Source of the DNA: Planctomycetaceae bacterium
GTDB taxonomy: Bacteria > Planctomycetota > Planctomycetia > Planctomycetales > Planctomycetaceae
Direction: 5' to 3'
DNA: 64,000 nt
Assembly: GCA_017795105.1 (NCBI GenBank)
Contig: CP051247.1
Coordinates: 4,992,001 to 5,056,000, forward strand
Shown here: piece after piece, positions 18,143 through 28,185 of the stretch
How positions within the stretch are numbered: position 1 is the first letter of the stretch
Layout of the letters: the number at the start of each line of letters is the position of its first letter
Notes under the pieces: generated by a model
The model's database searches: none
Told to the model about the DNA's origin: nothing
Seen by the model: only the letters and a program-made list of their open reading frames with translations
Made by a program: the position numbers and the translations under genes

Positions 18143-19075
18143 TTATTCTTTTCTGTCTCGAAGACGTTGGATTATCGAATCCCAAAGCTGCGTCGAATCT
18201 TCGCCGGCTTCCACGTAACCCACTACGCCGAGTCTCTCATCGACAGAAGTGCCGTTCTCGTAGACCGAAAGAAACTCCGTCAATGCCTGTTCCCGACGCT
18301 TGTCGTCGCCGGCTTCTGAAAGAGCGGCTTTCAGAGCCTGGCGGGCGGCCCAGTGGTATTGCTGCCTCACAGCCGGATGAGGATCCGTAAGGCCTTGAGC
18401 GAGCAGATCGATCAATGGGATCAACTCTTCCGTGGGAACACGCCCCCTCTGGATGAGTTTGCTCATGTGGACTGCGGCGAACGCCCGGATGACGGCGTTT
18501 TCATGCTGCAGCGAAGTGGAAAGCATCTCGGCGGACCAGTGGTCGGTCCTGCGAATGCAACCGTATGCATAGCTGGCCATTCCGCTATCCGAGTCCTCCA
18601 GAAACTCTTCCAGGATCACAAACAGATACGAGGGTAACTGTCGCACCGCAGGACCATCGCACTCCCGCTGCAGGGCCTCCATGGTCACGAGGCGCACTGT
18701 CGTATTCTGATGCAACAGCAACCGACGGGCAGCAGTTTCCGAAGCCTGGAGCGATTCCAGAATCTGCCGACGGATTCGGCTCGCATCTTTCCCATCGGCC
18801 TCCAGGCCAATATTGCCTGGGTCATTCCAGCCGCCCCAGTCAACGCCATTCGTGGTGCGGAGCTCTCCAGATCGGCGATGAATTCGTAAATAGTTGTGCT
18901 CCACAGGAGGCGGCGAACGGTACGACATATCGACGAGCACATAGTCGGCGAGCTGGCGTTCCAATTCGACGGTGTCGAGAGAGGATTGAGGTTCCTCCCT
19001 GGCGAGAACGAACCCAATGATCAACAACAGAATGAGTGTTCCGATGACAGTGTTGGATTTCCGAAGAACTCGCAT
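18143..19075 (-). CDS. Hypothetical HEAT-like repeat protein with membrane anchor
   Basis: A 310-residue protein with an N-terminal membrane helix (TVIGTLILLLIIGFVLA) and a mostly helical rest. Several segments have the look of HEAT-type repeats: AARRLLLHQNTTVRLVTMEAL, MLSTSLQHENAVIRAFAAVHM and LAQGLTDPHPAVRQQYHWAA. Such repeats bind proteins; no enzyme motif is seen. GTG and ATG are adjacent at the start; the ATG is better spaced from the AAGGAG ribosome site. It opens a run of four leftward genes with no recognised families. Confidence 0.65.
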   Translation of the reverse strand: MRVLRKSNTVIGTLILLLIIGFVLAREEPQSSLDTVELERQLADYVLVDMSYRSPPPVEHNYLRIHRRSGELRTTNGVDWGGWNDPGNIGLEADGKDASRIRRQILESLQASETAARRLLLHQNTTVRLVTMEALQRECDGPAVRQLPSYLFVILEEFLEDSDSGMASYAYGCIRRTDHWSAEMLSTSLQHENAVIRAFAAVHMSKLIQRGRVPTEELIPLIDLLAQGLTDPHPAVRQQYHWAARQALKAALSEAGDDKRREQALTEFLSVYENGTSVDERLGVVGYVEAGEDSTQLWDSIIQRLRDRKE

Positions 19076-19105
19076 CACGTCGCTCCTTGTTGAGTCACTG
19101 TGAGT

Positions 19106-19321
19106 CTAGTCTCCCGGGGTCAGCAGGATCACCACCGCAGCAGCGACGAGCCCGAAACCAATCTGCCAGGTTCGCTGTCCGTTCGCCGTTAATCGATCGT
19201 AACCAAAGAAGTGCGTCGGTTGAAACCCGGGGCCGGTCTGGAAGATGTACGAGAACAGAACCAGCGTGAAGCCGCCGGCGAACATCAGGATCAGAATGGC
19301 GAGGGTGAGTTCGAACGGCAT
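19106..19321 (-). CDS. Small two-helix membrane protein
   Basis: A 71-residue protein with membrane helices at about residues 4-27 and 53-68 (IGFGLVAAAVVILL) and a polar loop between them. The hydrophobic pattern favours this frame over the overlapping one on the same strand. It lies 30 bases upstream of the HEAT-like gene on the same strand and could be co-transcribed with it. No family is recognised. Confidence 0.5.
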   Translation of the reverse strand: MPFELTLAILILMFAGGFTLVLFSYIFQTGPGFQPTHFFGYDRLTANGQRTWQIGFGLVAAAVVILLTPGD

Positions 19322-19424
19322 GCTGACGATGAAAAAATGAAGAGGAGTTATTACTCAAAGTCTGAACGGTATTTTAACCGGTGTCTCGTGCAGAAAGCGA
19401 AAGGGAAATATCTTGAGGCCGATC

Positions 19425-19898
19425 TTAGATGACGTTCCTTCTGCTGAGGATAAATGGAAGAAATGGTATAACCAGGGCGAAAAGGACTCCGAAGATCAAC
19501 TCAACAAGTTCGCTCGTTTCTTCGGGCACCTCTCCCGTTAAGAGCGGAAAGTAGAGCATCATCGGAATGAGAATCAGTGGAGTAGCGACCAGTATCGCGG
19601 TGAGGATCTGGATTCTGTACCTGCTTCGTTCGACCAGAGAACTGATGATCCACATTGACGCGAGCCAGAGCAGTTTGCTGGACGCGACCAGCAGAATCAG
19701 CGCGTATTTGGGGATCGAATCCATAAAGGCGAATCTCCCCGAAACCATTGACTGGGTCATTAACCAGATGATCGTCATCAGGTTTAGTGCATAGAATGGC
19801 GCCGATCCTGCAAATGCGAAGAGCACTCGGTAGGCGTGTCTTCGGTTGATATCGTCGGAAACCATGGGGTCGTTCTGGTTCTCGTATGCGCTGGTCAT
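19425..19898 (-). CDS. Hypothetical four-helix membrane protein
   Basis: A 157-residue integral membrane protein with four hydrophobic segments: about residues 26-48, 61-85, 94-118 and 130-150. It is mainly Leu/Ile/Met rich, with a short polar leader and a basic end (SRRNVI). A TTG seven codons upstream is an alternative start; neither has a strong ribosome site. No family is recognised. Confidence 0.6.
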   Translation of the reverse strand: MTSAYENQNDPMVSDDINRRHAYRVLFAFAGSAPFYALNLMTIIWLMTQSMVSGRFAFMDSIPKYALILLVASSKLLWLASMWIISSLVERSRYRIQILTAILVATPLILIPMMLYFPLLTGEVPEETSELVELIFGVLFALVIPFLPFILSRRNVI

Positions 19899-19961
19899 GG
19901 ACGATTCTGTTTTTGCCAATCATTAGCCGAACGAAAAAATGTGCGTGCGGTTCACGAATCG

Positions 19962-20972
19962 TCAGAAAACCAGTGTCGTTTCCGGAAACGACTCCTGAAA
20001 TGCCAGCAGATTCGACAACGGATGCCGACAGCCTCGCAGACTGACGAACTTCAAGCGACTCAGGTCGCCGAGTGGAATTGAGCATTCGTCGCAGTAGTCG
20101 AGGATGAGGTTCTCCAGGGGCTTTCGTGCGATGACCCGGATCTGCTCGGCCTTGATCGATGTCATGGAAACATCCGCGTGCTGCAGCGATGTGTGTCGCG
20201 TAATCAGGTCTTCGAGTGCCACTGACGGTAAATCTGTCGCTGAAAGATCGAGTAAGCGAAGTTCCGGCGAATGGAAGGATAGTTCTTCGGGCAAACGACA
20301 TTCGCAAAGAGAAAGCATCTTCAGTTGATCAAGCTGTTCCAGATCGGAACCTTCAATTCCACGGAGATCGGACATGTGGAAGAACAGTTCATGAACATGG
20401 GTCAGTTTTTTCAAGGCCGAGAGAAAGGTCGGTTCAATAACGGCATTGGTGATCACCAGGCGGTGATAAGGCGAATTCTTCAACAACCGGACCACGGCGA
20501 CTCCATCGAGCAGATTGTCCACTGTTCTGATCTGTTCCAGTTGGCTGAGGCGGTCAGCCCACTCAATGGAAAAATTCCGGAACACGTACAGAACGTAATC
20601 GGGCAGAGCGTGACGGTCGCGGCATCGTTCCAGTTCTTCCCGGTAGTAGCGATCAAAGAGTGATGAGGGGAAGCTGTGCGGAAAGGTTGTATCGATTGGG
20701 GTCGGTAGAGCCTTCGTATACTTCCTCAGCGCCCGGGATACGATTGCCTGACGCAAGTCTCGAGCCGTGAAAAAGTGACGTCGCGTCCATCCGCGTCCAT
20801 AAACGACGATCCGGCTTTTCTTCTGGTTGACAGGAGAGAAAACGAATGGTTCGCCAAGGACCCAGCCGAGATCAAAAAGTGGTGGGATCGGTTCGTTTCC
20901 TTCGAAGACGTATTCGACTGGAGTCGCCGACTTCAGAAAGTAATAGCTCCGACCTTTCTGAAAGTAATCCAT
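19962..20972 (-). CDS. Leucine-rich-repeat-like hypothetical protein
   Basis: A 336-residue protein. The N-terminal ~130 residues are basic and aromatic with no known motif. The C-terminal half reads as irregular leucine-rich repeats: LERLEQIRTV-like, LTHVHELFFHMSDL, LDQLKMLSLCECRLPEEL, SPELRLLDLSATDLPS and LSRLKFVSLRGCRHP. LRR-type repeats are protein-interaction surfaces. No signal peptide is seen. It is upstream of the small membrane protein gene on the same strand. Base composition is lower in G+C than in neighbours, by eye. Confidence 0.65.
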   Translation of the reverse strand: MDYFQKGRSYYFLKSATPVEYVFEGNEPIPPLFDLGWVLGEPFVFSPVNQKKSRIVVYGRGWTRRHFFTARDLRQAIVSRALRKYTKALPTPIDTTFPHSFPSSLFDRYYREELERCRDRHALPDYVLYVFRNFSIEWADRLSQLEQIRTVDNLLDGVAVVRLLKNSPYHRLVITNAVIEPTFLSALKKLTHVHELFFHMSDLRGIEGSDLEQLDQLKMLSLCECRLPEELSFHSPELRLLDLSATDLPSVALEDLITRHTSLQHADVSMTSIKAEQIRVIARKPLENLILDYCDECSIPLGDLSRLKFVSLRGCRHPLSNLLAFQESFPETTLVF

Positions 20973-21125
20973 TTGGCGAGGCGATTCAGCCGTGTTCAGT
21001 CGGGTGTCGACTCAGCGGAGCTGACCTAATTAAGGACGCTTGAATGATAGAGGTAGTCAAAAAATCGCACGAATGAACGGCAGGTATCAACCTTGATGAC
21101 GGGCTTCAATTTCGTGAGTCACGCC

Positions 21126-21188
21126 CTAGGCGTAGGATTCTGCGAGATCCTGCTCCGCTTCTGGAACGATGACCAACTTAACGGCCAT
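21126..21188 (-). pseudogene. Truncated ParE/RelE-type toxin gene
   Basis: Starting at an ATG that overlaps the antitoxin stop, the frame reads MAVKLVIVPEAEQDLAESYA and then TAG. This is a good match to the first ~20 residues of ParE/RelE-family toxins, where the next residue is normally Trp (TGG). After the stop only a short EARHQG-like stretch recalls the family; no further toxin sequence follows. I infer a dead toxin, either through a nonsense change or replacement of the 3' part by a repeat. Confidence 0.6.
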
Positions 21189-21411
21189 AACGACTGCGAA
21201 TTCTGTCTTTGACTTCGTCCCATGAGCTTCCCGACGTTGGATGCTTCATGAGGTTCGCTTTTCTGCGAGCAAGTTCTTCCAGCTGCCATTCGTGAACGGG
21301 CACGTTCTCGGGGATCGCTGCCAGATCGTCCCAGAGATCCGCGACTAGCTGAAGTTTCTCGGACGGACTCAGATCAAAAATCGACAAATCACTCATCGGC
21401 GTTTCCACCAT
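21178..21411 (-). CDS. Addiction-module antitoxin (TIGR02574/PF09720-like)
   Basis: A 77-residue acidic/helical protein matching the putative addiction-module component family. It has DLSIFDLSPSEKLQLVADLW at the start, a central VPVHEWQLEELARRKANL and a C-terminal WDEVKDRIRSRYGR, which is the usual end of this family. Such proteins neutralise ParE/RelE-like toxins and are encoded just upstream of them. The cognate toxin frame begins inside its last codons but stops after 20 residues. An internal ATG at codon 6 may be the true start, as family members usually begin MSDLS. Confidence 0.8.
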   Translation of the reverse strand: MVETPMSDLSIFDLSPSEKLQLVADLWDDLAAIPENVPVHEWQLEELARRKANLMKHPTSGSSWDEVKDRIRSRYGR

Positions 21412-21625
21412 GTTCCTCGGTGAGACGGGGAAGATTTCGGATTCGAACCTTTCTTTGATTCAGAATACACCAAATCCTGCGTCTCTGTTATCGAATCTCA
21501 GCAATTGTCTGTGCCGCAGCAAAAGAGAATTTCCATGCACAGCCCAGTCACCAATGATTCGTAACCCTCGTGCATCATCGCTCATAATCTCTCTCATTTG
21601 CGATCCTCGAACCCAACGACAGCGA

Positions 21626-21752
21626 GATGGCCCAGACGTGCACGTGATCAGCAGGAACAGGAAGCCGGTGACCGATGCGGATGAAAAGGCAAAGGTCGAA
21701 CACTCGCGTCCTGTGGCTTCGCCACTCAGACGCACGCGTCTGAGCCATCCCT
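21626..21752. repeat. Family-C inverted repeat pair
   Basis: The left part (21626-21689) matches 18019-18088. The right end (about 21726-21752, CTCAGACGCACGCGTCTGAG) is the inverted counterpart of the CCCAGACGTGCACGTCTGGG palindrome. The pair occupies much of the 375-bp gap before the SGNH hydrolase; the remainder (21412-21625) shows nothing recognisable. Confidence 0.7.
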
Positions 21753-21786
21753 TTCGAAAGAACATCGCAGTGCCCGCGAACCGCAC

Positions 21787-22911
21787 CTAATCCAGCAACG
21801 GCTTCAGTACCTCTTCAAACGCGTCGGCCTGTCGCCAGAAGCCGAGGTCGGTGGGGTGGGAGCTGTCGACGGTGCCTTCGTTGTCGTCGCCGAGGAGGTG
21901 TTCGCCTTCGAGGTAGTAGAGGTGCTTGACGCCTTCGGACTGGAGTTCGTCGTACATCTTCTTCAAGGCTTCCCGGCTTGTGAGATTGCGTTCCCGGTTC
22001 GAGGTGACCAGGAAGCTGTTGGAATAGCTGCGGTCTTCAACGAGCAGAATCGGCGTTTCGGGATGTGCTTCGCGGAGGATGCCGACGACATCTTTGGTGC
22101 GTTCGAGGACTTCCTTGGCGCCGATGTTCGGCAGGCAGTCGATGACATACACGGCGGCGTCAATCTCCGCGATCAGTTCGGCGACTTCCGGTTCCATGCG
22201 TCCGTTGCCGGAGAAGCCGAGGTTGATGACGGGACGATCGAACCGCCGACCCAGAATCGCGGGGTGTGGCATGCCGGGACGGGAGGCACAGGCTCCGTGC
22301 GTGATTGAGGTGCCGTAGAAGATGATCGGCTTCTGATGCCCTTCCGGACGCTCCGGACCGGGAGCGATTTCGTTGTTGGCAGGAATGCCGACTTCCACGG
22401 ACGTGACGCCGTTGTAGAGCGGGAGGTAGATCATGTATTCCCGCGTGCCTTCGGGAATCTTGCTGATGGCCGTCGACGTATTCTTCTGTGCGGAGGGGCG
22501 GGCACAGTTGAGCCAGCGCCATTCGCCCGCGTCATCGCGGACATACAAGTCGATGCCGCTTACGCCGGTTGCCGCCATGTGGGGCATTTCGAGCCGCGAA
22601 CTGGTCAGCTCCCAGCGAAGGTCGATCTTCGTCGCATTCGTGACAAACCGGGCCGCAATCCCAGCCGAGTGACGGCTCAGACTCCAGACGGAATCGCGAA
22701 CGGTTTCTTCCGCTTTGGGAGGCAAGCGATCGTACGGAGCTTTCGTTTCGGACCAGCCCTGGCCCTCGATCGTGAGCAGCTTGGCGTCGTACCAGGCGAT
22801 ATCGCCTTCGCCCATGGTCGACTTCGAAACGTCGAGCCAGTTCGGTTCGGCGGCATGGAGGGCGGGGGTAATTAGCAGAAGAGACGTCAGCAGAGCCAGG
22901 CTTCGGAGCAT
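21787..22911 (-). CDS. Secreted SGNH/GDSL-family hydrolase
   Basis: A 374-residue exported esterase-type hydrolase. A signal peptide (MLRSLALLTSLLLITPALHA) is followed by a beta-rich N-terminal domain (~25-185). The SGNH catalytic domain has block I YGTSITHG with nucleophile Ser202, block II/III residues Gly and Asn in NLGFSGNGRM, and the Asp-His pair in DSSHPTDLG (D349, H352). The domain order matches the two-domain SGNH_hydro proteins common in planctomycetes and Bacteroidetes, often linked to polysaccharide deacetylation. The substrate is unknown. Monocistronic. Confidence 0.9.
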   Translation of the reverse strand: MLRSLALLTSLLLITPALHAAEPNWLDVSKSTMGEGDIAWYDAKLLTIEGQGWSETKAPYDRLPPKAEETVRDSVWSLSRHSAGIAARFVTNATKIDLRWELTSSRLEMPHMAATGVSGIDLYVRDDAGEWRWLNCARPSAQKNTSTAISKIPEGTREYMIYLPLYNGVTSVEVGIPANNEIAPGPERPEGHQKPIIFYGTSITHGACASRPGMPHPAILGRRFDRPVINLGFSGNGRMEPEVAELIAEIDAAVYVIDCLPNIGAKEVLERTKDVVGILREAHPETPILLVEDRSYSNSFLVTSNRERNLTSREALKKMYDELQSEGVKHLYYLEGEHLLGDDNEGTVDSSHPTDLGFWRQADAFEEVLKPLLD

Positions 22912-23026
22912 CGGAGGGACCTCATCGCGGGAAGAGTCAGGATGGAAATGCGCATCGGCGACGAATTCCCATCATACCGGCTCCACAAACCGAGATGTAA
23001 GTCACCCGGCCGCAAACCACGCCATC

Positions 23027-23173
23027 CCGTAGCGGCGGCATCCTGCCGCCGAAAGAGCGCAGAGAGTTCTCACGCGACGAGCCGCTAACCAGCGTCACAC
23101 ATGCAAGAAGTCCACATTAGTGGACATGAGGTGTGATCCGTTCCCTCATCCATTCGGCGGCAGGATGCCGCCG
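23027..23173. repeat. Inverted REP pair (GGCGGCATCCTGCCGCC family)
   Basis: CCGTAGCGGCGGCATCCTGC at the left and its inverted counterpart GGCGGCAGGATGCCGCCGG at the right bracket ~100 bases. The motif is the same as at 16643, 16857 and 46207. The enclosed sequence includes a TCCACATTAGTGGA hairpin. Confidence 0.8.
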
Positions 23174-23182
23174 GAGCAGGTC

Positions 23183-23713
23183 TTACTCCTGAGCATCGGG
23201 AGTGAACTGCGGCTGCTGGCGAGCCGGAAGTTTCAGTGTCTCGGGCAGTTCGGGGACCAGCTTCTTAAGTCCCTGGACGTCTTCGGTTCCGTTGAGATAC
23301 GACCAGGTCTGTCCCTGGTCACTGGAGATGCCGATGAGGTACGACTGCGACTTCAGGGTGCCGCCAGGGACTTTCATTGTCAGGTCGAAGGGAACAGTGA
23401 GGAACCACTTCTCGCCGCCGGCGATGGGAGCGGACGGTTCCGCAACCGTGGCGTTCTGGAACGAGAAGCCCTGCTTATTCATGTTCTGCTTGCCGGTTTC
23501 CATGAGGCGAAGCATCGGCTCGCGTCCCCCGGCGGCCTGAACTGCGGGCGGATACATCAGGTCGACGACGGTTTCAAACTTGCCTTCGATGATGGCGTTG
23601 TTGATCTTGTCGACGTCCTGCTTGACCTTTGCATTCAGGGCGGCGTAGTCAGCCGCCTGCAGCGTGAGGCAACAGGTAAGCAGGATGGCGATAACGGAAA
23701 GGTTGGCTCTCAT
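23183..23713 (-). CDS. Secreted hypothetical protein
   Basis: A 176-residue protein with a clear signal peptide (MRANLSVIAILLTCCLTLQA, cleavage near AADY). The mature part starts with a helix (LNAKVKQDVDKINNAIIEGK), then VVDLMYPPAVQAAGGREPML. It continues with strands (KWFLTVPFDLTMKVPGGTL, SQSYLIGISSDQGQTWSYLN), giving an NTF2-like cone fold impression. That fold guess is inference. No catalytic motif is seen. Monocistronic, next to a REP pair at its 3' side. Confidence 0.7.
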   Translation of the reverse strand: MRANLSVIAILLTCCLTLQAADYAALNAKVKQDVDKINNAIIEGKFETVVDLMYPPAVQAAGGREPMLRLMETGKQNMNKQGFSFQNATVAEPSAPIAGGEKWFLTVPFDLTMKVPGGTLKSQSYLIGISSDQGQTWSYLNGTEDVQGLKKLVPELPETLKLPARQQPQFTPDAQE

Positions 23714-23894
23714 AACTGACTCTCGTATCCGACAGAACTTCGCGTGAATTCCCGAGGCAGCGACCGTCTGTCCGCCTCGACTCGATTTAACATAGCAGAG
23801 TCAATCTCCCGGACAAAGAGGGATCGCACAACTGACGCAGTTTCCGGAGCCGGGGGCCGAAGCGGTGTCTCGTCAAACTAAATGATTGAACCTG

Positions 23895-24070
<176 letters not shown>

Positions 24071-24139
24071 GAGTATCGCATTGAGTTGCACTGGCGAGAC
24101 GCCAGTGGTACCCCGTTGCATTGCAGACGGAACGAAGTG

Positions 24140-24607
24140 TCAGGCGGCTTCGCGGTCGGTGCCGTTGTCGAAGCGGGCGGCTTGTACGATCTCGACGTCA
24201 CAGCGAAGGCAGCGCGAGATCTCTTCGTCGGTCAGGCCGGCGGCGATCAGTTGCTGAAGACGTTCCTGGTTGACCGGTTCGGAGGTCGATGACGCACGCG
24301 ACACGCTGAGCAGATCTTCGAGTCGCGTTACTTCGCTCTCGGCGTCCATGATCAGCCGATCGAGCAATGTGAGCGTCGTTTCGACACGGCCTTCGACCTC
24401 CCGGCCGTAGTCGAACAGGCGGACTTCCATGTCGTGAATAAGAGCTTCCGGCGACTGGGATTTCTGTTCCCGTTCCCGCGCGAGGTCGCGGATCGGGTCC
24501 TGCCGGGCGATACGATTCCGGGCAGCGTTCGTCTTCCACAGCAGCAGTCCACTGCAGAGGAGGACGGCGCCGAGCATGATGAACGCGGATTCCATTCCAT
24601 TGAGCAT
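24140..24607 (-). CDS. Hypothetical membrane-anchored coiled-coil protein
   Basis: A 155-residue protein with one N-terminal membrane helix (SAFIMLGAVLLCSGLLLW), then a long charged helical stretch (EREQKSQSPEALIHDMEVRLFDYG... to SEVTRLEDLLS) likely to be coiled coil. The C-terminal segment (NQERLQQLIAAGLTDEEISRCLRCDVEIV) resembles a helix-turn-helix-like or DUF2802-type end. The gene begins 42 bases after the larC stop with a GGGAGGA ribosome site and is probably co-transcribed. Met5 is an alternative start. The function and any link to nickel are unknown. Confidence 0.65.
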   Translation of the reverse strand: MLNGMESAFIMLGAVLLCSGLLLWKTNAARNRIARQDPIRDLAREREQKSQSPEALIHDMEVRLFDYGREVEGRVETTLTLLDRLIMDAESEVTRLEDLLSVSRASSTSEPVNQERLQQLIAAGLTDEEISRCLRCDVEIVQAARFDNGTDREAA

Positions 24608-24649
24608 TCGAGGGATCCTCCCGGGAACGCGGGCAAAGACGTTGAGTGG

Positions 24650-25978
<1,329 letters not shown>

Positions 25979-26076
25979 GTCGTTTCAATTCAGGGCGAAA
26001 AGAGATAATGTGCAGCGGGGGCGTAGTGTAGTAATCCCCGGAATTAGTCTGAAGATCAGTTTCATAAAGGAAAAGC

Positions 26077-26682
26077 GTGTCGGAAGGAACTGTTCCGAAC
26101 TGGAAAAGTGTCTGCGTGTTCGCCGGTTCGCAGCTGGGGAAGGGGAGCGAGTTCCGCGAGGCGGCTCAGAACCTGGGCCGGCTGCTGACGCGAAACCGCT
26201 GGTCACTCGTCTACGGTGGCGGCAGCGTCGGGCTGATGGGAGCGATCGCGGATGCCGTTCTGGCGGAAGGAGGCTCGGTGACCGGGGTCATTCCGACTTT
26301 TCTGGCCACGAAAGAGCTGCTCCACACCGGCCTGACCGAAGTGATCGTCACGCCGGACATGCACACCCGCAAGGCGAAAATGGCCGAATTGTCGGACGCT
26401 TTCATTGCTCTGCCGGGCGGTCTCGGCACGTTCGAAGAGTTCTTCGAAGTGATGACCTGGGCCCAGCTGGGCGTCCACCGCAAGCCGCTCGGTCTGCTCA
26501 ACGCGGGCGGATTCTACGATCCGCTGGTGAATCTGGTTGAGCACTCGATTGAATCGGAATTCGTGCGGCCGGAACACCGGAATCTGGTCAGCGTGGGGGA
26601 GAATCCGGAAGAGCTGATCGGCAAAATGGCAGCCTACGAACCGCCGCCGGTCCCCAAATGGTTCAGTATGGAGGAAACCTGA
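26077..26682 (+). CDS. LOG-family Rossmann protein (TIGR00730)
   Basis: A 201-residue protein of the lysine-decarboxylase-like/LOG family, many of which are cytokinin riboside 5'-monophosphate phosphoribohydrolases that cleave nucleoside monophosphates. Motifs are VCVFAGSQLGKG at the start, LVYGGGSVGLMGAIADAV, the MHTRKAKMAELSDAFIALPG stretch and PGGLGTFEEFFEV, with the PGGxGTxxE signature. It starts with GTG after AAAGGA. Its stop overlaps the next ATG by one base (TGATG), so translation is coupled to the GGQ protein. Confidence 0.92.
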   Translation: MSEGTVPNWKSVCVFAGSQLGKGSEFREAAQNLGRLLTRNRWSLVYGGGSVGLMGAIADAVLAEGGSVTGVIPTFLATKELLHTGLTEVIVTPDMHTRKAKMAELSDAFIALPGGLGTFEEFFEVMTWAQLGVHRKPLGLLNAGGFYDPLVNLVEHSIESEFVRPEHRNLVSVGENPEELIGKMAAYEPPPVPKWFSMEET

Positions 26683-27191
26683 TGGAACAGGCCATTCACC
26701 CCTGCCGGCTCGAGGAAGAAGATCTGCTGGCCGAATGCGAGATCAAACGTCAGCGCCGCAGTGGCCCCGGCGGGCAGCATCGCAATAAAGTGGAAACGGC
26801 GATTCGCGTCCGGCATCTGCCCACCGATCTGTCGTCCATGGCGAGCGAACGCCGGTCGCAGATCGAAAATCAGAAGCAGGCCATCGAGCGGCTGCGACTC
26901 CAGCTCGCCCTGTGGCACCGCACGCCGGGGGAAGCGTTGCCCGATGAGACTTTGTGGAAATCCCGCGTTCAGGGCGGAAAGATCGTCGTCAGCCCGCATC
27001 ACCGCGATTTCGCCACGCTGCTGGCCGATGCTCTGGACGTTCTGCAGGCAGTGGATTGGGATCACAAAGCAGCCGCGGAGCGACTCGGCGTGAGCAGTTC
27101 CCAGTTGATCAAACTGCTGAAACAGGAGCCCGAATCCCTTCGGCAGCTGAACGACCGTCGCAAAGAACAGGGCCAGAAACCGCTGACGTGA
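26682..27191 (+). CDS. Peptide-chain-release-factor-like GGQ protein
   Basis: A 169-residue protein with the catalytic GGQ loop of class I release factors (RRSGPGGQHRNKVETAIRVRH, Gln at about residue 33). It has no codon-recognition domain, as in ArfB/YaeJ and other rescue hydrolases. After the GGQ domain there is a C-terminal part (DATLLADALDVLQAVDW-like helix, then KAAAERLGVSSSQLIKLL), which is not the basic ArfB tail and looks like a small helical DNA/RNA-binding domain. The start ATG overlaps the LOG gene stop and follows GGAGGAA. I infer peptidyl-tRNA hydrolysis on stalled ribosomes, but the target is unproven. Confidence 0.85.
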   Translation: MEQAIHPCRLEEEDLLAECEIKRQRRSGPGGQHRNKVETAIRVRHLPTDLSSMASERRSQIENQKQAIERLRLQLALWHRTPGEALPDETLWKSRVQGGKIVVSPHHRDFATLLADALDVLQAVDWDHKAAAERLGVSSSQLIKLLKQEPESLRQLNDRRKEQGQKPLT

Positions 27192-27235
27192 CGTCCGGTT
27201 CCGGTTCCGCCCCTCTTGTTACGTCACCCTCAGCC

Positions 27236-27363
27236 GGTGGCACAGACATTCCTGTCTGTGGACAAAAACCGTCGCGGCGGCAGTGTGCCATCATGGTGAG
27301 GTAGATCTACACCCCACTCGATTCGTGTACCGATTCCGCACAGGCAGGAATGTCTGTGTCACC
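27236..27363. repeat. Inverted repeat pair (CACAGACATTCCTGTCTGTG family)
   Basis: GGTGGCACAGACATTCCTGT and the complementary GGCAGGAATGTCTGTGTCACC bracket ~70 bases. They form the left part of the 477-bp gap before groES1, upstream of the regulatory element and promoter listed separately. Confidence 0.75.
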
Positions 27364-27406
27364 CTGCCGGAGTGTTTCGAGCTTCTGGGGAAACCTCGGT
27401 TAAGGT

Positions 27407-27443
27407 CTGCCATCATGGCAGATTCTGTCTTCTGCCAGATGTC
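27407..27443. promoter_or_regulatory. 37-bp bipartite upstream element, groES1-groEL1 locus
   Basis: The palindrome CTGCCATCATGGCAG is followed after 8 bases by TTCTGCCAGATGTC. The same two blocks with the same 8-base spacing occur before groEL2 (37512-37548). The element lies ~95 bases upstream of the sigma-54 site, where an enhancer-binding protein would act. An extra TGCCATCATGG core is found at about 27288-27298. Confidence 0.65.
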
Positions 27444-27538
27444 GGCCGGAAATCGGCCTCCGGAGCTCTCCGTACAGAAAGCCTAAAAAACAGGGGTTTC
27501 TTGCGGGTGCGAAGCGTCCCGGCTCACGTTCTCTTCAT

Positions 27539-27555
27539 TTGGCACGGCTGTTGCC
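27539..27555 (+). promoter_or_regulatory. Sigma-54 promoter of groES1
   Basis: TTGGCACG-GCTG-TTGC matches the sigma-54 consensus YTGGCACG-N4-TTGC with exact spacing. Transcription would start near 27565, about 100 bases before groES1. The basis is consensus matching only. Confidence 0.75.
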
Positions 27556-27668
27556 TTAATGATCCGGCGTGGAAATATACGCCCCGTCTGACGTCCATTT
27601 TGGCAGCGGGGTGATTGGGTTTTTCTCTCTTAACGAGCATCAGCAAGCAGACATCAGGAGCATGTCCC

Positions 27669-27971
<303 letters not shown>

Positions 27972-28003
27972 TCCTTCGGTCTGCTCGGATGTCTTTCAAT
28001 GGG

Positions 28004-28030
28004 TGCCACTGCTGGCTCGCCCAGCAGTGC
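28004..28030. repeat. Short palindromic repeat between groES1 and groEL1
   Basis: GTGCCACTGCTGG, CTCGC, CCAGCAGTGC forms a 9-bp stem. A near-identical copy is at 15736-15763. Placed between the two cistrons, it could act on mRNA stability. Confidence 0.65.
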
Positions 28031-28185
28031 TTTACCCAGCCAGATTGGACGTCGAGAAACTGATAGAGACACCAAACTGAATCCAGCCGGCGGCCTGCTG
28101 GCCCGGCGCTCGCCCGAGTGGGCTCTCCGCCCGACCTCGATTGCGATTCGAATACTCAAGACTTAAACCTTCAGGAGAGATACAG

